From positions 5,818,526 to 5,882,525 of the forward strand of contig CM030937.1 of NCBI GenBank assembly GCA_018136815.1: a DNA stretch of 64,000 bases. The letters are read 5' to 3'. This DNA is from Isochrysis galbana (taxonomy: Eukaryota; Haptophyta; Isochrysidales; Isochrysidaceae). The notes beneath the pieces were generated by a model. It was not told the DNA's origin, ran no database searches, and saw only the letters and a list, made by a program, of their open reading frames with translations. How positions within the stretch are numbered: the stretch's first letter is position 1; each line of letters opens with the position of its first letter. A program made the translations under genes and the position numbers. Positions 42,456 to 52,271 of the stretch are shown here, in pieces.

Positions 42456-42639
42456 CTACAATTCACCATCACTCTCGCTATCACTCGGAAGTAGGTCAGC
42501 CAGGCGTTGCGGGGTACACTCCAACTCCAAGGCTTGGTTCGCGCTCTCAATGTCACTCTCCTCACCCGCACCATCCTGAACACGGGACACTGGCTCGACA
42601 AACACCCAGACTTGGCTGACTCTGTCGTGCCACATGCCA
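42456..42639 (-). CDS. C-terminal fragment of an unknown protein, rest in gap
   Basis: Minus-strand frame from the N gap to a stop at 42456. The last residues are acidic (GEESDIESANQAL.., LLPSDSESDGEL). No domain is recognised. An acidic Asp/Ser end of this type is found in some transposases and nuclear proteins, but nothing here decides. Confidence 0.35.
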
Positions 42640-42739
42640 NNNNNNNNNNNNNNNNNNNNNNNNNNNNNNNNNNNNNNNNNNNNNNNNNNNNNNNNNNNNN
42701 NNNNNNNNNNNNNNNNNNNNNNNNNNNNNNNNNNNNNNN
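42640..42739. other. assembly gap (100 N)
   Basis: Exactly 100 N. The sequence on the right (42740-42950) contains no clear continuation of the frame on the left. Confidence 0.99.
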
Positions 42740-42953
42740 AGACCACTTCATTCAACCTCAACTAGGCAACCAGGTGCTGGGTGACGACGCAGGAATGTTA
42801 CAGGTTTGGATGCCGCCGACTTAGGCGAAGAATTGTTGCTGGCCAATGTCTTTGACGCTTGAGCACATTTCAGCCTCGAAGGTAAGCTTGTACCTTTCTC
42901 GGGAATGGCAACGATTGGGAGAATCAGGGTTTCGCCTCTGGCGATGGGGGAGC

Positions 42954-43130
42954 GTCAGAGTTTATTGTTGTGTTAGTATAACCTTAGTGCTGCGGGACCG
43001 TAGCCCTTCGACGGCAACGGAGCCCCTACCCCGCGATGGGGGTGTGCGCGGTTGGCGCATGGCTCGTCCGGTGTATGTGGCTAGGAATGCTAGCTAACAA
43101 GATGTCATACGACGCTATAAGTTCTAACGA
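42954..43130 (+). repeat. Hairpin repeat D, copy 4
   Basis: More diverged copy (GTCAGAGTTTATTGTTG, GACCGTAGCCC, CCCCGCGATGGGG, GGCTAGGAATGCTAGC). It lies about 530 bp before the ankyrin gene, which runs away from it in the same orientation, and 210 bp right of the gap. Confidence 0.8.
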
Positions 43131-43663
43131 TTGTTGAGGTTGAGGTGCGGCGGAGTCCTCAATAGCGCCTCACCACGCTTATTCATTGGAACGGTCCCAA
43201 TAGACATCTCCACAGCGCGACTTGTTGAGAGGCGCTGTGGAGATCCTCTTGAGACCCTGTTGCGGCCGTGCAAACCCCCCCGAATAGTTCGCCCGTTTTT
43301 ATTTATAGCACAACCGTCCCAACATGGAGCACACGGAAGTGGTTTTGTTCTCGCGTGGACGTGCAGGAGTGAGGATTGACCGACAGCTCCTCGTGTGTTT
43401 TTGAGGGTCTCACGTTTGATTTCGAGAGACAACCCTCCGCCCACTGTAGATCTCTTCTCCCGTCTCTCCCTCCCCCGTTTTCGAGCCCAAGAGACTCGCC
43501 AGGCGTGCGGTAGTCGCACCGCATCATCGGGCAGCCTTGCTGTCTCCTCGCAGCGCCGCTACCTCCCCCCCCCCCCCCCCCCCCCCCCCCGCCACATCCC
43601 TCTCTTGCGCTTGCTTGGACGTGGGGAGAGCGCCAGGAGTGGCCGCCCTCTCTTCAGCCCTGG
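43131..43663. other. upstream region of the ankyrin gene
   Basis: Contains an inverted repeat around CACAGCGCGACTTG..GAGGCGCTGTGGAGATC (about 43211-43245) and a C-run of about 25 bases at 43566-43590. No gene supported. Confidence 0.4.
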
Positions 43664-44906
43664 ATGGACAACACACGGCCAGCTAACAGCTCGTCCAGCA
43701 CAGCCGGGGCGCAGCCTTGCGCTCTCTCTTCGTTCGGGCGGCAGAGGCGCGATGAGGTGGTCAGCCTAGCGTACTCAGGCCGATGGGAGGAATACTGGCC
43801 AGCTCTTGCTCAAATCTGCGAGAATCGCCTCGCAATCTATGACTGGGACGCTGTCAACGCATGGGACGGCTTTGGCGCTACAGCGCTGTACTATGCGGCA
43901 ATGGCTGAGGGCCGAGAAGGCCTAGATGACCAGTCTACGCGCATGCTGCTAGCCGCCGGTGCGCATTTACCCCTACTGCGGCATACATGTCCTCAGCGTT
44001 GGCATCATGGCACAGTGATGATGTACAGCCTTGTCCTTCTGCAGGTGCGGATCCACGTCTGCCGAACCATCGTGGTGAGACACCCCTGCACTGTGCTGCA
44101 GCTTTTGGCCATGGTTTAATGGCATTGCACTTGATTCAAATGGGTGCCGACGTCAACGCACGAGTCAGTGATGAGGTATGGGAGGCCAAAGTTCATCCCC
44201 ATTGCATCTCATTTGCCGCGCATCGAAGTTCTAGCGTCTTATCCCCGTGAGCATTCCTTGGTTCGATTTTCATCATGTGAATCCTGGTGGGCACAACTTC
44301 ACATCTCGTGCCTGCCCTCCCGCTTTGGCTGATCCACATGCATGTGCTTGGCAGTGGCATGAGTCGCCGATCGACTACGCGCGGGAGGCAGGGCATGATG
44401 CTTTGGCAGGATGGCTTCAATCCTTGCGAATACATACTGCCACGGAGCTTCCCAAGGACGACTCCACCACTTTGCCTTCTCCGATGGGTGCCCTCCATGT
44501 GCAAGACACAATGCGAACACCAAAAGCAGACAGCAATCGTGCACCAGCAGTAGGCTACAGTAGGTCGGCCAATCTATCTGCAAATGCTTGTGGTGACGCC
44601 GATGACGGTGGGGTAAAGTATGCTTCTCCAACACGCACTCCCTCTCAGATCTTGCATTGCCGGCTGAAGACAATCGAGCCCCTTGGGCCAAGAGAGATGC
44701 GCCCGTACGTGAGTCAGCCACCACCTTCATCAAATGTGGTTTCTTCTATCATGTGGGGTGAGAGTAATGTTGATGACGCTGAGGGAGCAGCGATGGAGTG
44801 GCTCAGTGAAGCTGTTGCCGCTTTGGACTCGAAAGGCTTCTCAGAGCTGGTGCCTTCCGAGCATCGTCGATCGAACGGCGACAAGCGCTATGCGAAGGTT
44901 CCATGA
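43664..44906 (+). CDS. Ankyrin-repeat protein, three exons
   Basis: Exons 43664-43958, 44045-44175, 44355-44906; donors GTGCGC and GTATGG, acceptors CAG; 325 residues. The joins rebuild ankyrin repeats: GFGATALYYAAMAEG..MLLAAGADPR, then GETPLHCAAAFGHGLMALHLIQMGADVNAR, then SPIDYAREAGHDALAGWLQ, that is three to four repeats between residues about 55 and 160. The rest (about 165 residues) is Ser/Pro-rich and probably disordered. Such proteins act as binding scaffolds; the partner is unknown. A further intron near the 3' end (AAG|GTTCCATG at about 44898) would change only the last residues. Confidence 0.8.
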
Positions 44907-45244
44907 AGATGGACATAGCATACTTGGTATGTCATGTATTGGACAAGTGCAAATTGATCTCACCATTTTCGTCGTTTTGTGCTGCCCTTCCCCAAGCATG
45001 CGATGGATGTAAAATGAGGCTTGTTGTTGTACGAAAGGCAGCTGCGATGGATATAGAATGAGACTTGTTGCCCTCCTGCCCATCGCGAGCTGACGCACCT
45101 CCACCACATCCACCGCACAGCCCACTCAATGCCCGTGAATTCAGGGTGGATTGGGATTGGGATTGGCACACTGATTGCAGGCTGTTGCGCATGCTTCGCC
45201 GTGGAGCGCACGTCGAGTGCACATGGCCGTCCCGCCGCGACCTA
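44907..45244. other. intergenic, short tandem duplication
   Basis: A segment GCGATGGATGTAAAATGAGGCTTGTTG recurs as GCGATGGATATAGAATGAGACTTGTTG about 45 bp later (about 45000-45072). No gene supported. Confidence 0.4.
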
Positions 45245-45417
45245 TTGCGCCGCTCTTTATAATGTGGTGGGCTTGATGGAGCTGTGGCTGTGGTGTGACT
45301 GGGTGTGAGTGAGAGATGAGACATGACATGAGAAGTTTGGCCCACATGAGGCATGGAGAGTGAGCGATGGGGGATAGAGGGAGCACGCGGGGACAGGACA
45401 GACGACGTGCACGACGG
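45245..45417 (-). repeat. Dispersed repeat C, copy 3 (short)
   Basis: Matches the GTGGTGGGCT..GAGTGAGAG..ACATGAGAAGTTTGG..GACAGACGACG part of 34780-34920. Truncated after about 170 bp. Confidence 0.7.
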
Positions 45418-46379
45418 CTCGGCCATCCTCGAGGAGAAGCCCTCTCCACTTTCCAGTGTCGACGCCCAGCTCGCCGAACGCCTGTGAGGCTTGCGTCCTC
45501 GCCATGCCTGCGTCGTGCCTGCATCCGTCGAGGGAGCGAGCGCGCCCTCGCAGCCTGCGCGCTACGCGCAGGCCGGGCACGCTTGAAGAAAAACCAGAAC
45601 ATCTGGACAAGTGTACAGAGAAAAATAGAGGCTCCGAGGGGGGAGGTCCGAAGATCAAGCGAAAGAAGAGAACGGGAGGAGAGAGAGAGGAGAGAAGAAC
45701 CAGTAAAGACAGCATAGATAAATAACCCTTAAATCTTTATAAAAGAGGAGGAGCCCATGTGCAGCGGTCGAGAGCACGTCCCGACCGGTGGAGACGATCT
45801 CAAGGTTATCTCAGTGTGCTCTCGGCCGAGATGCCCGGGAGATTTCCATCAATCTGAAAGACTTCAGCGTCTCATACCGCAGGAGAGATACCGACTTTCG
45901 AGGGGCTTGCTATGGGCACTCGAACTCCTCAGGCGCCTTGAGGAAGACATTCCTCGATTGGCGAGGCGGAGATTTCATATTCAACTCGCCAGCGGTCCGG
46001 CCTCTTCAGCAGTGGGGGGGAAATGCTGCGCGACGGAACGCGACCTTAGACCTTAGTTAGTAGTTAGAACATGAACATAAGGGGAGATGCCGAAAGTAAG
46101 AGTAAGGCGGGTAATGAGGCAAAGGAAGGGAATGGGCGTGGCTATCGAAGTGACTCCCAAAGCCGCGCGCGGGGCGAAAATTTAAAAAAATAGAGAGAGA
46201 GGCAAAGAGAAAAGAGAATAGCCATCGGAGAACATCGAAATCGACGCTCGTTTACGCGCCCAAACTGCCGCACCGAGTGCGTCCAAGCCGCGGGGATTTG
46301 GGCCGATGCCATTTAGGTTAGTAAAGGGGCGGACAAGTAAGAAGAGCGGGCTGGAAAAACTATTGTTATAGTTTGAACT
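45418..46379. other. intergenic, no recognisable gene
   Basis: Two overlapping plus-strand frames of 90-99 codons (45757-46060) have no known domain. A GA-rich run at 46190-46215. Nothing else supported. Confidence 0.35.
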
Positions 46380-47384
46380 ATGGAGCGTGCCGCGACCGCT
46401 CCCGAGCCCCAGGCGACCCTCGCCACCGCGCCCCACCTGGGACGCCCCATGCCGCCCGAGGCGGCTCGTCAGAAAGCCCTCTCAGAGCCCATCCAACCCA
46501 TCCAAACCACACCCGCGCAGGCGCGCGGGGTGGTGAGCACTGGCACCGAACAGGTTGCCACCATGGCTCTGCGTAGCATGCAGGGGGTCTTTGAGACCCC
46601 CTCCAACAGTGGGAAACCCTCCCACCCCAAGAGCACCTCATGTGGGAGGGCAGCTCTGCTGCCCTCCTCATGGTGGAAACCTCTACCATCAGTGCACCCA
46701 TCATGGGAGGGCACTTCACAACCATCAATCTTCCCTGGAGAGCACCCCATGCCTCTATTTCCCAACTTGTTGACACACTCGTTTTCTTCACCCCACTCTT
46801 GTGGGCCACAAGTACCTACAGCTCAGTGCCCTGCCTTGGGCCCTCTCTCAACACTAGACTCCCTCTCCCACTCCCCCTTCACACCACAACCAACCCGCCA
46901 AACAGCACGAACCCCCTCACCCTCTGTTTCAAGCACCAAAAATTTCAACTCAAGACCCATGTTGATACACCTATCGTTTTCACCCCACTCTTGTGGGCCA
47001 CAAGTACCTACAACTCAGTGCCCTTTGGGCCCTCTTCCAATACTTGAATCCCTCTCCCACTCCCTCTTCCATCTACAACCAACCCAAGAAGCACAAACCC
47101 CCTCGTTCTCTGTTTCAAGCACCAATAATTTCGACTCAAGACAAGAGGGAGGACATGTCTTGAGGCGGCGTCGCTGCCCATGCCTAGCGCAAGGGTATAG
47201 CGCCCCCACTCAGACATCTCCTTCCCCACAGCTCCTCTCTGAGGAGTTGCTCCTCTCCCTCCCATTAGGCCCCCTTGCCTGCGAGACCAGAACAGGATCC
47301 TGGCGTAGGGGGCTGTCTGAGTGTGGAGGAAGGGGCGCTCTGGCTAGCGCAGGTAGAAAGCTAGTGAGGAGCTGGGTGGCATAA
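46380..47384 (+). CDS. Long Pro/Ser-rich ORF with a 192-bp tandem repeat, doubtful
   Basis: 334 codons open from ATG at 46380. The first 150 bp belong to dispersed repeat G (also near 38575), and the central part is a tandem duplication (46769-46960 and 46961-47142; units share SPHSCGPQVP and SVSSTKNF/SVSSTNNF). The composition (Ser, Pro, Thr, Leu) follows the CT-rich DNA. It may be part of a repetitive element that happens to be open; a Ser/Pro-rich secreted protein is less likely because no signal peptide is seen. Confidence 0.25.
   Translation: MERAATAPEPQATLATAPHLGRPMPPEAARQKALSEPIQPIQTTPAQARGVVSTGTEQVATMALRSMQGVFETPSNSGKPSHPKSTSCGRAALLPSSWWKPLPSVHPSWEGTSQPSIFPGEHPMPLFPNLLTHSFSSPHSCGPQVPTAQCPALGPLSTLDSLSHSPFTPQPTRQTARTPSPSVSSTKNFNSRPMLIHLSFSPHSCGPQVPTTQCPLGPLPILESLSHSLFHLQPTQEAQTPSFSVSSTNNFDSRQEGGHVLRRRRCPCLAQGYSAPTQTSPSPQLLSEELLLSLPLGPLACETRTGSWRRGLSECGGRGALASAGRKLVRSWVA
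46769..47142 (+). repeat. Tandem duplication, unit about 190 bp, two copies
   Basis: Unit begins GTTGA(C/T)ACAC and contains CCCACTCTTGTGGGCCACAAG, itself a hairpin (CTTGTGGGCCACAAG). The copies differ by about 10 per cent and one short deletion. Confidence 0.85.
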
Positions 47385-47687
47385 GGGGGGAAGGGTGCTT
47401 GCGCTTGCCGCGGCAGGGTGTCCTGTCTTGAGTGAGCGCTAGTCCCGCTCCTTTGCCGCGCCGCGACCCATAAAAATTTGTTAAAAATTTAAAAAAATTA
47501 AGAAGAGCGGGCTGGCGACAGGAGATGGAGGCGGAGAAGGGAGAAGAGCAAGGGCAACACCAAGCCCAGTCCCCATTCGAATAAAGATATAGGAGGGTGA
47601 TCAAAGAACTAACGCTAACCGGCGCCTCACCCAACCTTAACTCTTCCTCCCGGCCATCACCACTACAGCACTGCCACAGTTAACCTC
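47385..47687. other. short intergenic region
   Basis: AT-rich patch AAAAATTTAAAAAAATTAAGAAGAGCGGGCTGG (about 47475-47513), whose parts also occur at 46168-46190 and 46337-46352. No gene. Confidence 0.4.
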
Positions 47688-48910
47688 TCATCCTACATCT
47701 GGCCGTGTCCCCAACGCGTTTGGGTCCGTTGCAGCATATTCGCTGCCCACTTTCACTCCCGGTGGTGGAGCAACGCCGGGGGGAAGCAGCGGCTGCTTTG
47801 GGGCCTGTGGCGGTTGGTGGGAGGTGATTACACTATTTGTCGCTGATGCCAACGGTGCACATGATGTTGCGGTCTTCTTGCGCGCCCACATGACACGCAA
47901 TCGTGTGCCTTTCACGGTGAAGTTGGCACGGAGCGCGCGGCACGCGGTTTCCGCATCTTGGCGCCGGTGGTATGTGATAAAGGCGGACATTCGCAACGTG
48001 TCGCGTGAGATACTCCGAACAGAGCCATACTCAAGAAAGTATGGCATCAAATCCTTGGCTGTGACGGCTGGCGGGACAGAGCCCACGTATAGCGACGTGA
48101 TGCTCGTATCTGCAGGCGGGCGAGCTTCGGCCAGTCTGCGCTCACGAAGGCGTTCTTGCTCTTCAGGAGTAAGTGGTGTCTCACGACGAGGCCGTAAGAC
48201 GGGCCCTGGATCGAGCGCCGCAAAGGCGCGAAGCTGATCCACGTTCTCGCGCAGCTGATCATACGACGAGTTGAAGTCTGAGGAGCTCCCACCAGTGCCC
48301 TCGTCCTCCACTTTTTGTTTCTTATTTGCCCACCAGTACTCCTTGTTGACGTCTGATGTGGGCTCCTGCAGCAGAAAGAGGAATGCGAAAAGGCGAAACT
48401 CACATGGCTTCTCACGTGCAAAGATGCCTGATCTTGCACTCTCGGGCAAGGCTCGGGTGCTCCCCCTCCCAACGGGTTCCTAGGGGTGCGAAGCCTGCTG
48501 ACCTGCTTCGACAGAGCCTGCATGACATGGTCGCGAACATGGAAGGGCACGCCATACTCGAGGTCACGCACGCACGCCTGGCAGACGTTCTTCTCGCGCG
48601 CAACCTCCGGCGCGACGCACGTCTCCTTCCACCGCTTGTGCTTCCCCTGCCAGCGGAAAGAAGTGAACGGACGGCCCGAGATCTTGCATGCCTTGCCCAT
48701 CGTCCCCTGCGCGCTGACGTGGACGCTCGGTCAGAATGAGGGAAGGAAAGCGGCATCTGGGAGGTGCGGGCGAGGGGAGAGGTCTCTGGGCGGAGCTTGC
48801 AGCACCTTGAGCATCCTGATGTATGGGTTCTCGCCAAGGCAGCTTTCGCAGATGATCGGGAAGCTCTCGCCGAGCGTGAGGCTCTCGTCGCCAAGCGCGC
48901 GTACCGCCAT
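47688..48910 (-). CDS. RBM22: RBM22/Ecm2/Cwc2-like spliceosomal protein without the CCCH finger
   Basis: Minus-strand exons 48910-48806, 48706-48503, 48365-47688; donors GTGCTG and GTCAGC; 328 residues; ATG in a good context. Exon 1: FPIICESCLGENPYIRM; exon 2: GKACKISGRPFTSFRW, then KNVCQACVRDLEYGVP; exon 3: SDVNKEYWW; these are diagnostic of the RBM22 N-terminal zinc (Torus) region. An RRM follows (SLYVGSVPPAV as RNP2, SAFITYHRR as RNP1, LRVMWARKK). RBM22 proteins bind U6 snRNA near the active spliceosome. The CCCH finger that normally lies between these parts is absent: exon 3 runs straight through an Arg/Glu-rich helix (EEQERLRERRLAEA). Two usual Cys ligands are also replaced (CKIS for CKIC, RWQGK for RWCPG). 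Confidence 0.87.
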
Positions 48911-48966
48911 GGCCGCCGCGCCGCCGGGAACCCACTTTGCAAACCAGAAAACAAAAGGGCTCTCCG

Positions 48967-49075
48967 CTAGAGTTTTCTTGTCTGTACTTGTTTAACTCTA
49001 GTGTTAAGGGACCGTGGACCCTCGACGGCAACACGGCAACACGGCAACGGACAACGGAGCCTACATGGGAAACAC
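48967..49075 (+). repeat. Hairpin repeat D, copy 5 (partial)
   Basis: AGAGTTTTCTTGTC.., CTAGTGTTAAGGGACCGTGG, GACGGCAACACGG. Diverged and lacking the TGGCTAG stem-loop. It starts about 57 bp upstream of the RBM22-like start codon, again head outwards. Confidence 0.65.
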
Positions 49076-49203
49076 GGGTCTTACCGTGTTTGCACAGAGG
49101 TGTCCCGGTCACTCACCATGGGAGTGCGGAGGGCACCAACTAGAATGGGCATTGAATGGGTAAATAAAGTAGGGCGGTCAAACAGTAAACAGTGTTTTTT
49201 AAT

Positions 49204-49292
49204 AATAAAACAACTGAGCGTTAGTACCACTACTGCCACTAGCCCGGTACTATCACGACACCCCTCAGCGTACTTGCCCGCACGCCTTGAAG
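49204..49292 (+). repeat. Left inverted repeat of the viral segment
   Basis: Starts ATAAAACAACTGAGCGTTAG and ends GCACGCCTTGAAGT. 86 of 89 positions match the inverted right copy. Confidence 0.9.
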
Positions 49293-49754
49293 TGATGGCA
49301 CAGACACATACTCATATGCGCATCCCTACAAATCTCCCCCCTCGCAAACCCCCGGCTCCCATTATAACTCCCCACAAGTTACAATGGGGGAAAACCCAGT
49401 GAGGCGGACCGACCTACGTCGGGCGATTCGCCGGGGAAAAACACCGGGGGGGGGGGGAGGGTCCTCTCGTCCATGAAGCGGAACGGCCCTTACAGCTCTC
49501 GCCGCGAGCGGTCCTCGAGGAATAAAAGACTGCGCCTCGAGATACCTGCCACAAGGGTTCTCGTAGGCGCCTTGAGCCTCTCCCTCCTCATCTCCCACCT
49601 GTCGCCAGCCGCCCCTCTCCACCCGTTTACTTACGCAAACGTGTCCCATTACTTACCGCACTCCATCGGGGGGGGTGCAAAACCCCCCCTCTCCCTCTCT
49701 CCGTTCTCCTCCACCTGTGTCCCCGTAGTCGACTGCCGATCGAGTGCGCGGGTG
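49293..49754. other. left part of the viral segment, no clear gene
   Basis: Includes a G-run at 49446-49457 and a GGGTTTTGCACCCCC-like inverted stretch (about 49665-49690). The plus-strand frame 49473-50129 is mostly antisense to the hydroxylase remnant and is not supported. Confidence 0.35.
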
Positions 49755-50015
49755 TCAGTTTCGGTCGGTACCGCCTTGTATTTTACTTTCTCCTTTCTTA
49801 ACCCACCATGGTCTTTCTATGTCAAGAAGCAAAACGACTCTATTCTCGTCAGTATCGTTGACGCCAATATGTTCTTTGCTGTCATCGAACACAATCCACT
49901 CTCCCTTTGTAATCTGGCGAAATTCATCCTCGACTGCAACCCCACTTCTACCTTTCGTGTCAGGCAAACGGCAAACCTGAGGTTGCAGCCTCTCAAGGGG
50001 TTCACTTCGTCGGAG
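49755..50015 (-). pseudogene. Aspartyl/asparaginyl beta-hydroxylase remnant
   Basis: The minus-strand frame ending at 49755 contains GEWIVFDDSKEHIGVND and NRVVLLLDIERPWW, the C-terminal signature of Asp/Asn beta-hydroxylases (2-oxoglutarate/Fe(II) dioxygenases) with the second metal-binding His in the FDDSxxH box. Just upstream a related segment (LRGCNLRF) continues in another frame, so the copy is frameshifted, and the first metal ligands are not found. Large algal viruses often carry this enzyme family. AT-richer codon use agrees with the neighbouring viral genes. Confidence 0.65.
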
Positions 50016-51005
50016 TCGGCGGCTCCTCCGAGCCTCCGCAAGACCTTTCGAACACAGCGGCGCCGAACACTCCCTCCAAGAGCTTCCGGACTACGTCCCT
50101 CCGCCTCGAGCGCCTCCGCCCGCGGATGAATAGGGAAAGCGGGCTGAAATACACACCGACTCACTGGGGCAGAAAAATGGCCTCTAGAGGGGGTTTGCTC
50201 GAGGGGCCTCAAAACTTCCACACCGCGTAGAGCAGCCCCGCGCCCACTGAGCCAGTGGCGGTATCAACAATGTCAGGGTAAGTGAAACAAATGCTCTTAC
50301 ACATTGCGCTCCTGCGCGCGCCCCCGCTCTCCTCCTTGCGCGAGCCCGCTGTCCTGCCAGTGTCTGGAGCCTGTCTGTGCCAGGTCCTGCTCCCTTTCGA
50401 GTGTGGTCTTCGTGGATGCGACTCGATGTGTATCGCGCGCGTGGTGAGAGAGTCGCTGGTGGTGTCCTTCCCCCTCCCTTGTGATGCGCGTGTGGTTTTG
50501 TACGCGTCCGGTGTGCTCGCTCGTGCTCTGGTTAGTTCTGGTTGGTTGTTCGACGCAGCGCAGTATGACTGTTCGTGGTTCCTGTGTGAGCCCCTCGTTC
50601 CCTTTTGTCGCTGCGTATGAGCTGATGAGTCGGTGCGCGCGTATGTGTGTGTGTGTGTTGGTGGTGCTGGTCCCCCCCCCCCCCTGGTCCCCCCTTTGAT
50701 GCGCGCGCGTGATGGTCTCGTGCTGTTGATTTGTGTGTGTGTGTGTTGTACGACGCAGCGCAGGAAGTGATTCAGACAGAGAGTCGTAGGCCCGACAGAG
50801 AGCGTCCCACAAAGGCGCGCACAGACACACACAGACAGGCACACAGAGGCACACACACAGCCCCACAGAGCGACACACAGCCGCGCGCAGCTGGTGGCAG
50901 GACGGTCACGAAGGGTGACAGGTCGTTCACGAAGGGGCGGTCACCACAAGCTGAGTGGGGGGTCGTGGGGATATGGTCAGTGCACAGTCTAGCTGAGAAT
51001 TTAAA
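50016..51005. other. GC-rich, repeat-rich interior of the viral segment
   Basis: Short TGTGTG/CACACA runs (50645-50665, 50727-50745, 50815-50880) and a C-run at 50672-50684. Composition is host-like, unlike the coding parts on either side, suggesting an insertion or old host sequence. The last 15 bases before 51006 are AT-rich and could be the promoter of the nuclease gene. No gene supported. Confidence 0.4.
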
Positions 51006-51341
51006 ATGGGGTCCGAAAGGGTCGTGTACTGGTTGGAGGCGGTTGGTGGCACAGTAGTGGGGAGCCTTTCATATGTAGGCAGCACGACAGATCTCAATCG
51101 TCGCCTACGCCAGCACAACTGTGAGATATGTGGAGGAGCCCGGTACACCACAAAGATCAAAACGAACACAGGTTGTTCATGGCATGTCCACACATATGTG
51201 ACTGGATTCGTGAATGAGAGAGAGGCCTTAAGCTTCGAATATCGGCTCGATCGTTCGATGCGCCAATGCAAACATTTGAGTTCCAAAGAGGCAGTGCTGG
51301 ACAGAATGTTATCGAACAATGTGCATTTGGTTAGGTGCTGA
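51006..51341 (+). CDS. GIY-YIG endonuclease
   Basis: 111 residues, ATG at 51006, intronless. Core motifs: VYWLEAV and SYVGSTTDLNRRLRQH (the GIY..YxG pair with the catalytic Tyr and the Arg of RRLRQH), and FEYRLDRSM with the metal-binding Glu. The domain makes up the whole protein, as in the stand-alone nucleases of polinton-like viruses, virophages and iridoviruses, where it is thought to serve in DNA processing or integration; SLX1 and UvrC carry larger versions. The frame is intact and the catalytic residues are present. It is the best preserved gene of this segment. Confidence 0.85.
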   Translation: MGSERVVYWLEAVGGTVVGSLSYVGSTTDLNRRLRQHNCEICGGARYTTKIKTNTGCSWHVHTYVTGFVNEREALSFEYRLDRSMRQCKHLSSKEAVLDRMLSNNVHLVRC

Positions 51342-51431
51342 TGAGGAAATAAAAAATTTGTAACTCGCGCATCGGGAAATTTTTTTCCGTGACACTAGAT
51401 AACACCCACCCCACCACCCCACCCTCACCCC
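51342..51431 (+). promoter_or_regulatory. AT-rich spacer, likely promoter
   Basis: 90 bp between two tandem viral genes: AAATAAAAAATTTGTAACTCG, then TTTTTTTCCGTGACACTAG, then C-rich CACCCCACC repeats up to the ATG. A promoter role is inferred from position and composition only. Confidence 0.35.
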
Positions 51432-52271
51432 ATGCCATTCACCAATATCTCGTTCGATGAGATTTCGTATTCATCCTTGGTCAAAGGGAAGACAGCTGTA
51501 TCGCCGAAGACTGTGACTGTCCGAGTCAATGCAAAAGGAGAGACCCTGAACCTACAGCTAGGCAGCACTCCCGACGATGCACACACCGTCCTGTACAAGC
51601 CGACCCCGCCACCAAATGAGCCGACGAAAACGATGTGGACGTTGGATCTAGTGGTTCCTCATGGAAGTGACACATGGAAACTGCTGAGCGAGCTCGACGA
51701 ACGGAACATTCGTGAGGGCGTGACTAGATCCCTCGAATGGTTTGGTCGGTCTATGGACGAAGAGAGTGTGAAGGAGGCGTACACCCCTATCTTGCGTTTC
51801 AACGACAAGCAAAATATATGGGTTGCGCGCGTAAAGATCAATATCGGCGAGAAGGGGACAACGAAGGTTTACGAGCACGAAACCGCTCAGCTCAGCGAGA
51901 ACATCAAGACACTCGCCACATACGACAGCATCCAAAGGGAGCGGTTTCTAGCTCATCATCTAACGCTGTGGTTAAAGTGTTTGACGCCAACAATAAGTCT
52001 CTTTATGCTCGTGCAGAGCTATTGCTCGACAGCTGGGCTAGCTCGCCCGATCCGAGAGCAGTGCACGCTCCTCTTCCTTTGGCGGCTTCGAGACGAGAAC
52101 CAAAAACGGAAGCTGTTGGAGGAGGCTGACCTGGGCCTGACGGACGAGCAGTTCACATCCATCAGCGAGTACTCGTGGTCGAAGCCCTTTGGCTTCCTCA
52201 CGATCGACTTCGCTCCGAAATCAGAAGACAGTCGATTTCGAAGTGGGTTCGAGGAAATTATCTGTCCATGA
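51432..52271 (+). CDS. DUF5871-like viral protein (putative ssDNA-binding), C-terminal part frame-disrupted
   Basis: ATG at 51432. Residues 1-160 follow the pattern of DUF5871 proteins of nucleocytoplasmic large DNA viruses, virophages and polinton-like viruses: a beta-rich start (KTVTVRVNAKGETLNLQL), then RSLEWFGRSMDEESVKEAY, TPILRF and a beta strand VARVKINIGEKG. These proteins are thought to bind single-stranded DNA, but that is inference. From about residue 165 on, this frame looks unrelated, and a coding-like stretch (AVVKVFDANNKSLYARAELLL) appears in the +2 frame at about 51955-52035, so a frameshift near 51930 is likely. Either the gene is decaying or a base was miscalled. Confidence 0.6.
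   Translation: MPFTNISFDEISYSSLVKGKTAVSPKTVTVRVNAKGETLNLQLGSTPDDAHTVLYKPTPPPNEPTKTMWTLDLVVPHGSDTWKLLSELDERNIREGVTRSLEWFGRSMDEESVKEAYTPILRFNDKQNIWVARVKINIGEKGTTKVYEHETAQLSENIKTLATYDSIQRERFLAHHLTLWLKCLTPTISLFMLVQSYCSTAGLARPIREQCTLLFLWRLRDENQKRKLLEEADLGLTDEQFTSISEYSWSKPFGFLTIDFAPKSEDSRFRSGFEEIICP

Noticed and set aside
49473-50129. 218-codon plus-strand ORF in the viral segment
   Set aside because: Its best-looking part is the complement of the hydroxylase remnant, which has recognisable motifs on the minus strand.
50209-50878. Minus-strand ORFs of about 200 codons
   Set aside because: Thr/Arg-rich strings from CA/TG repeats; no domain and host-like low complexity.
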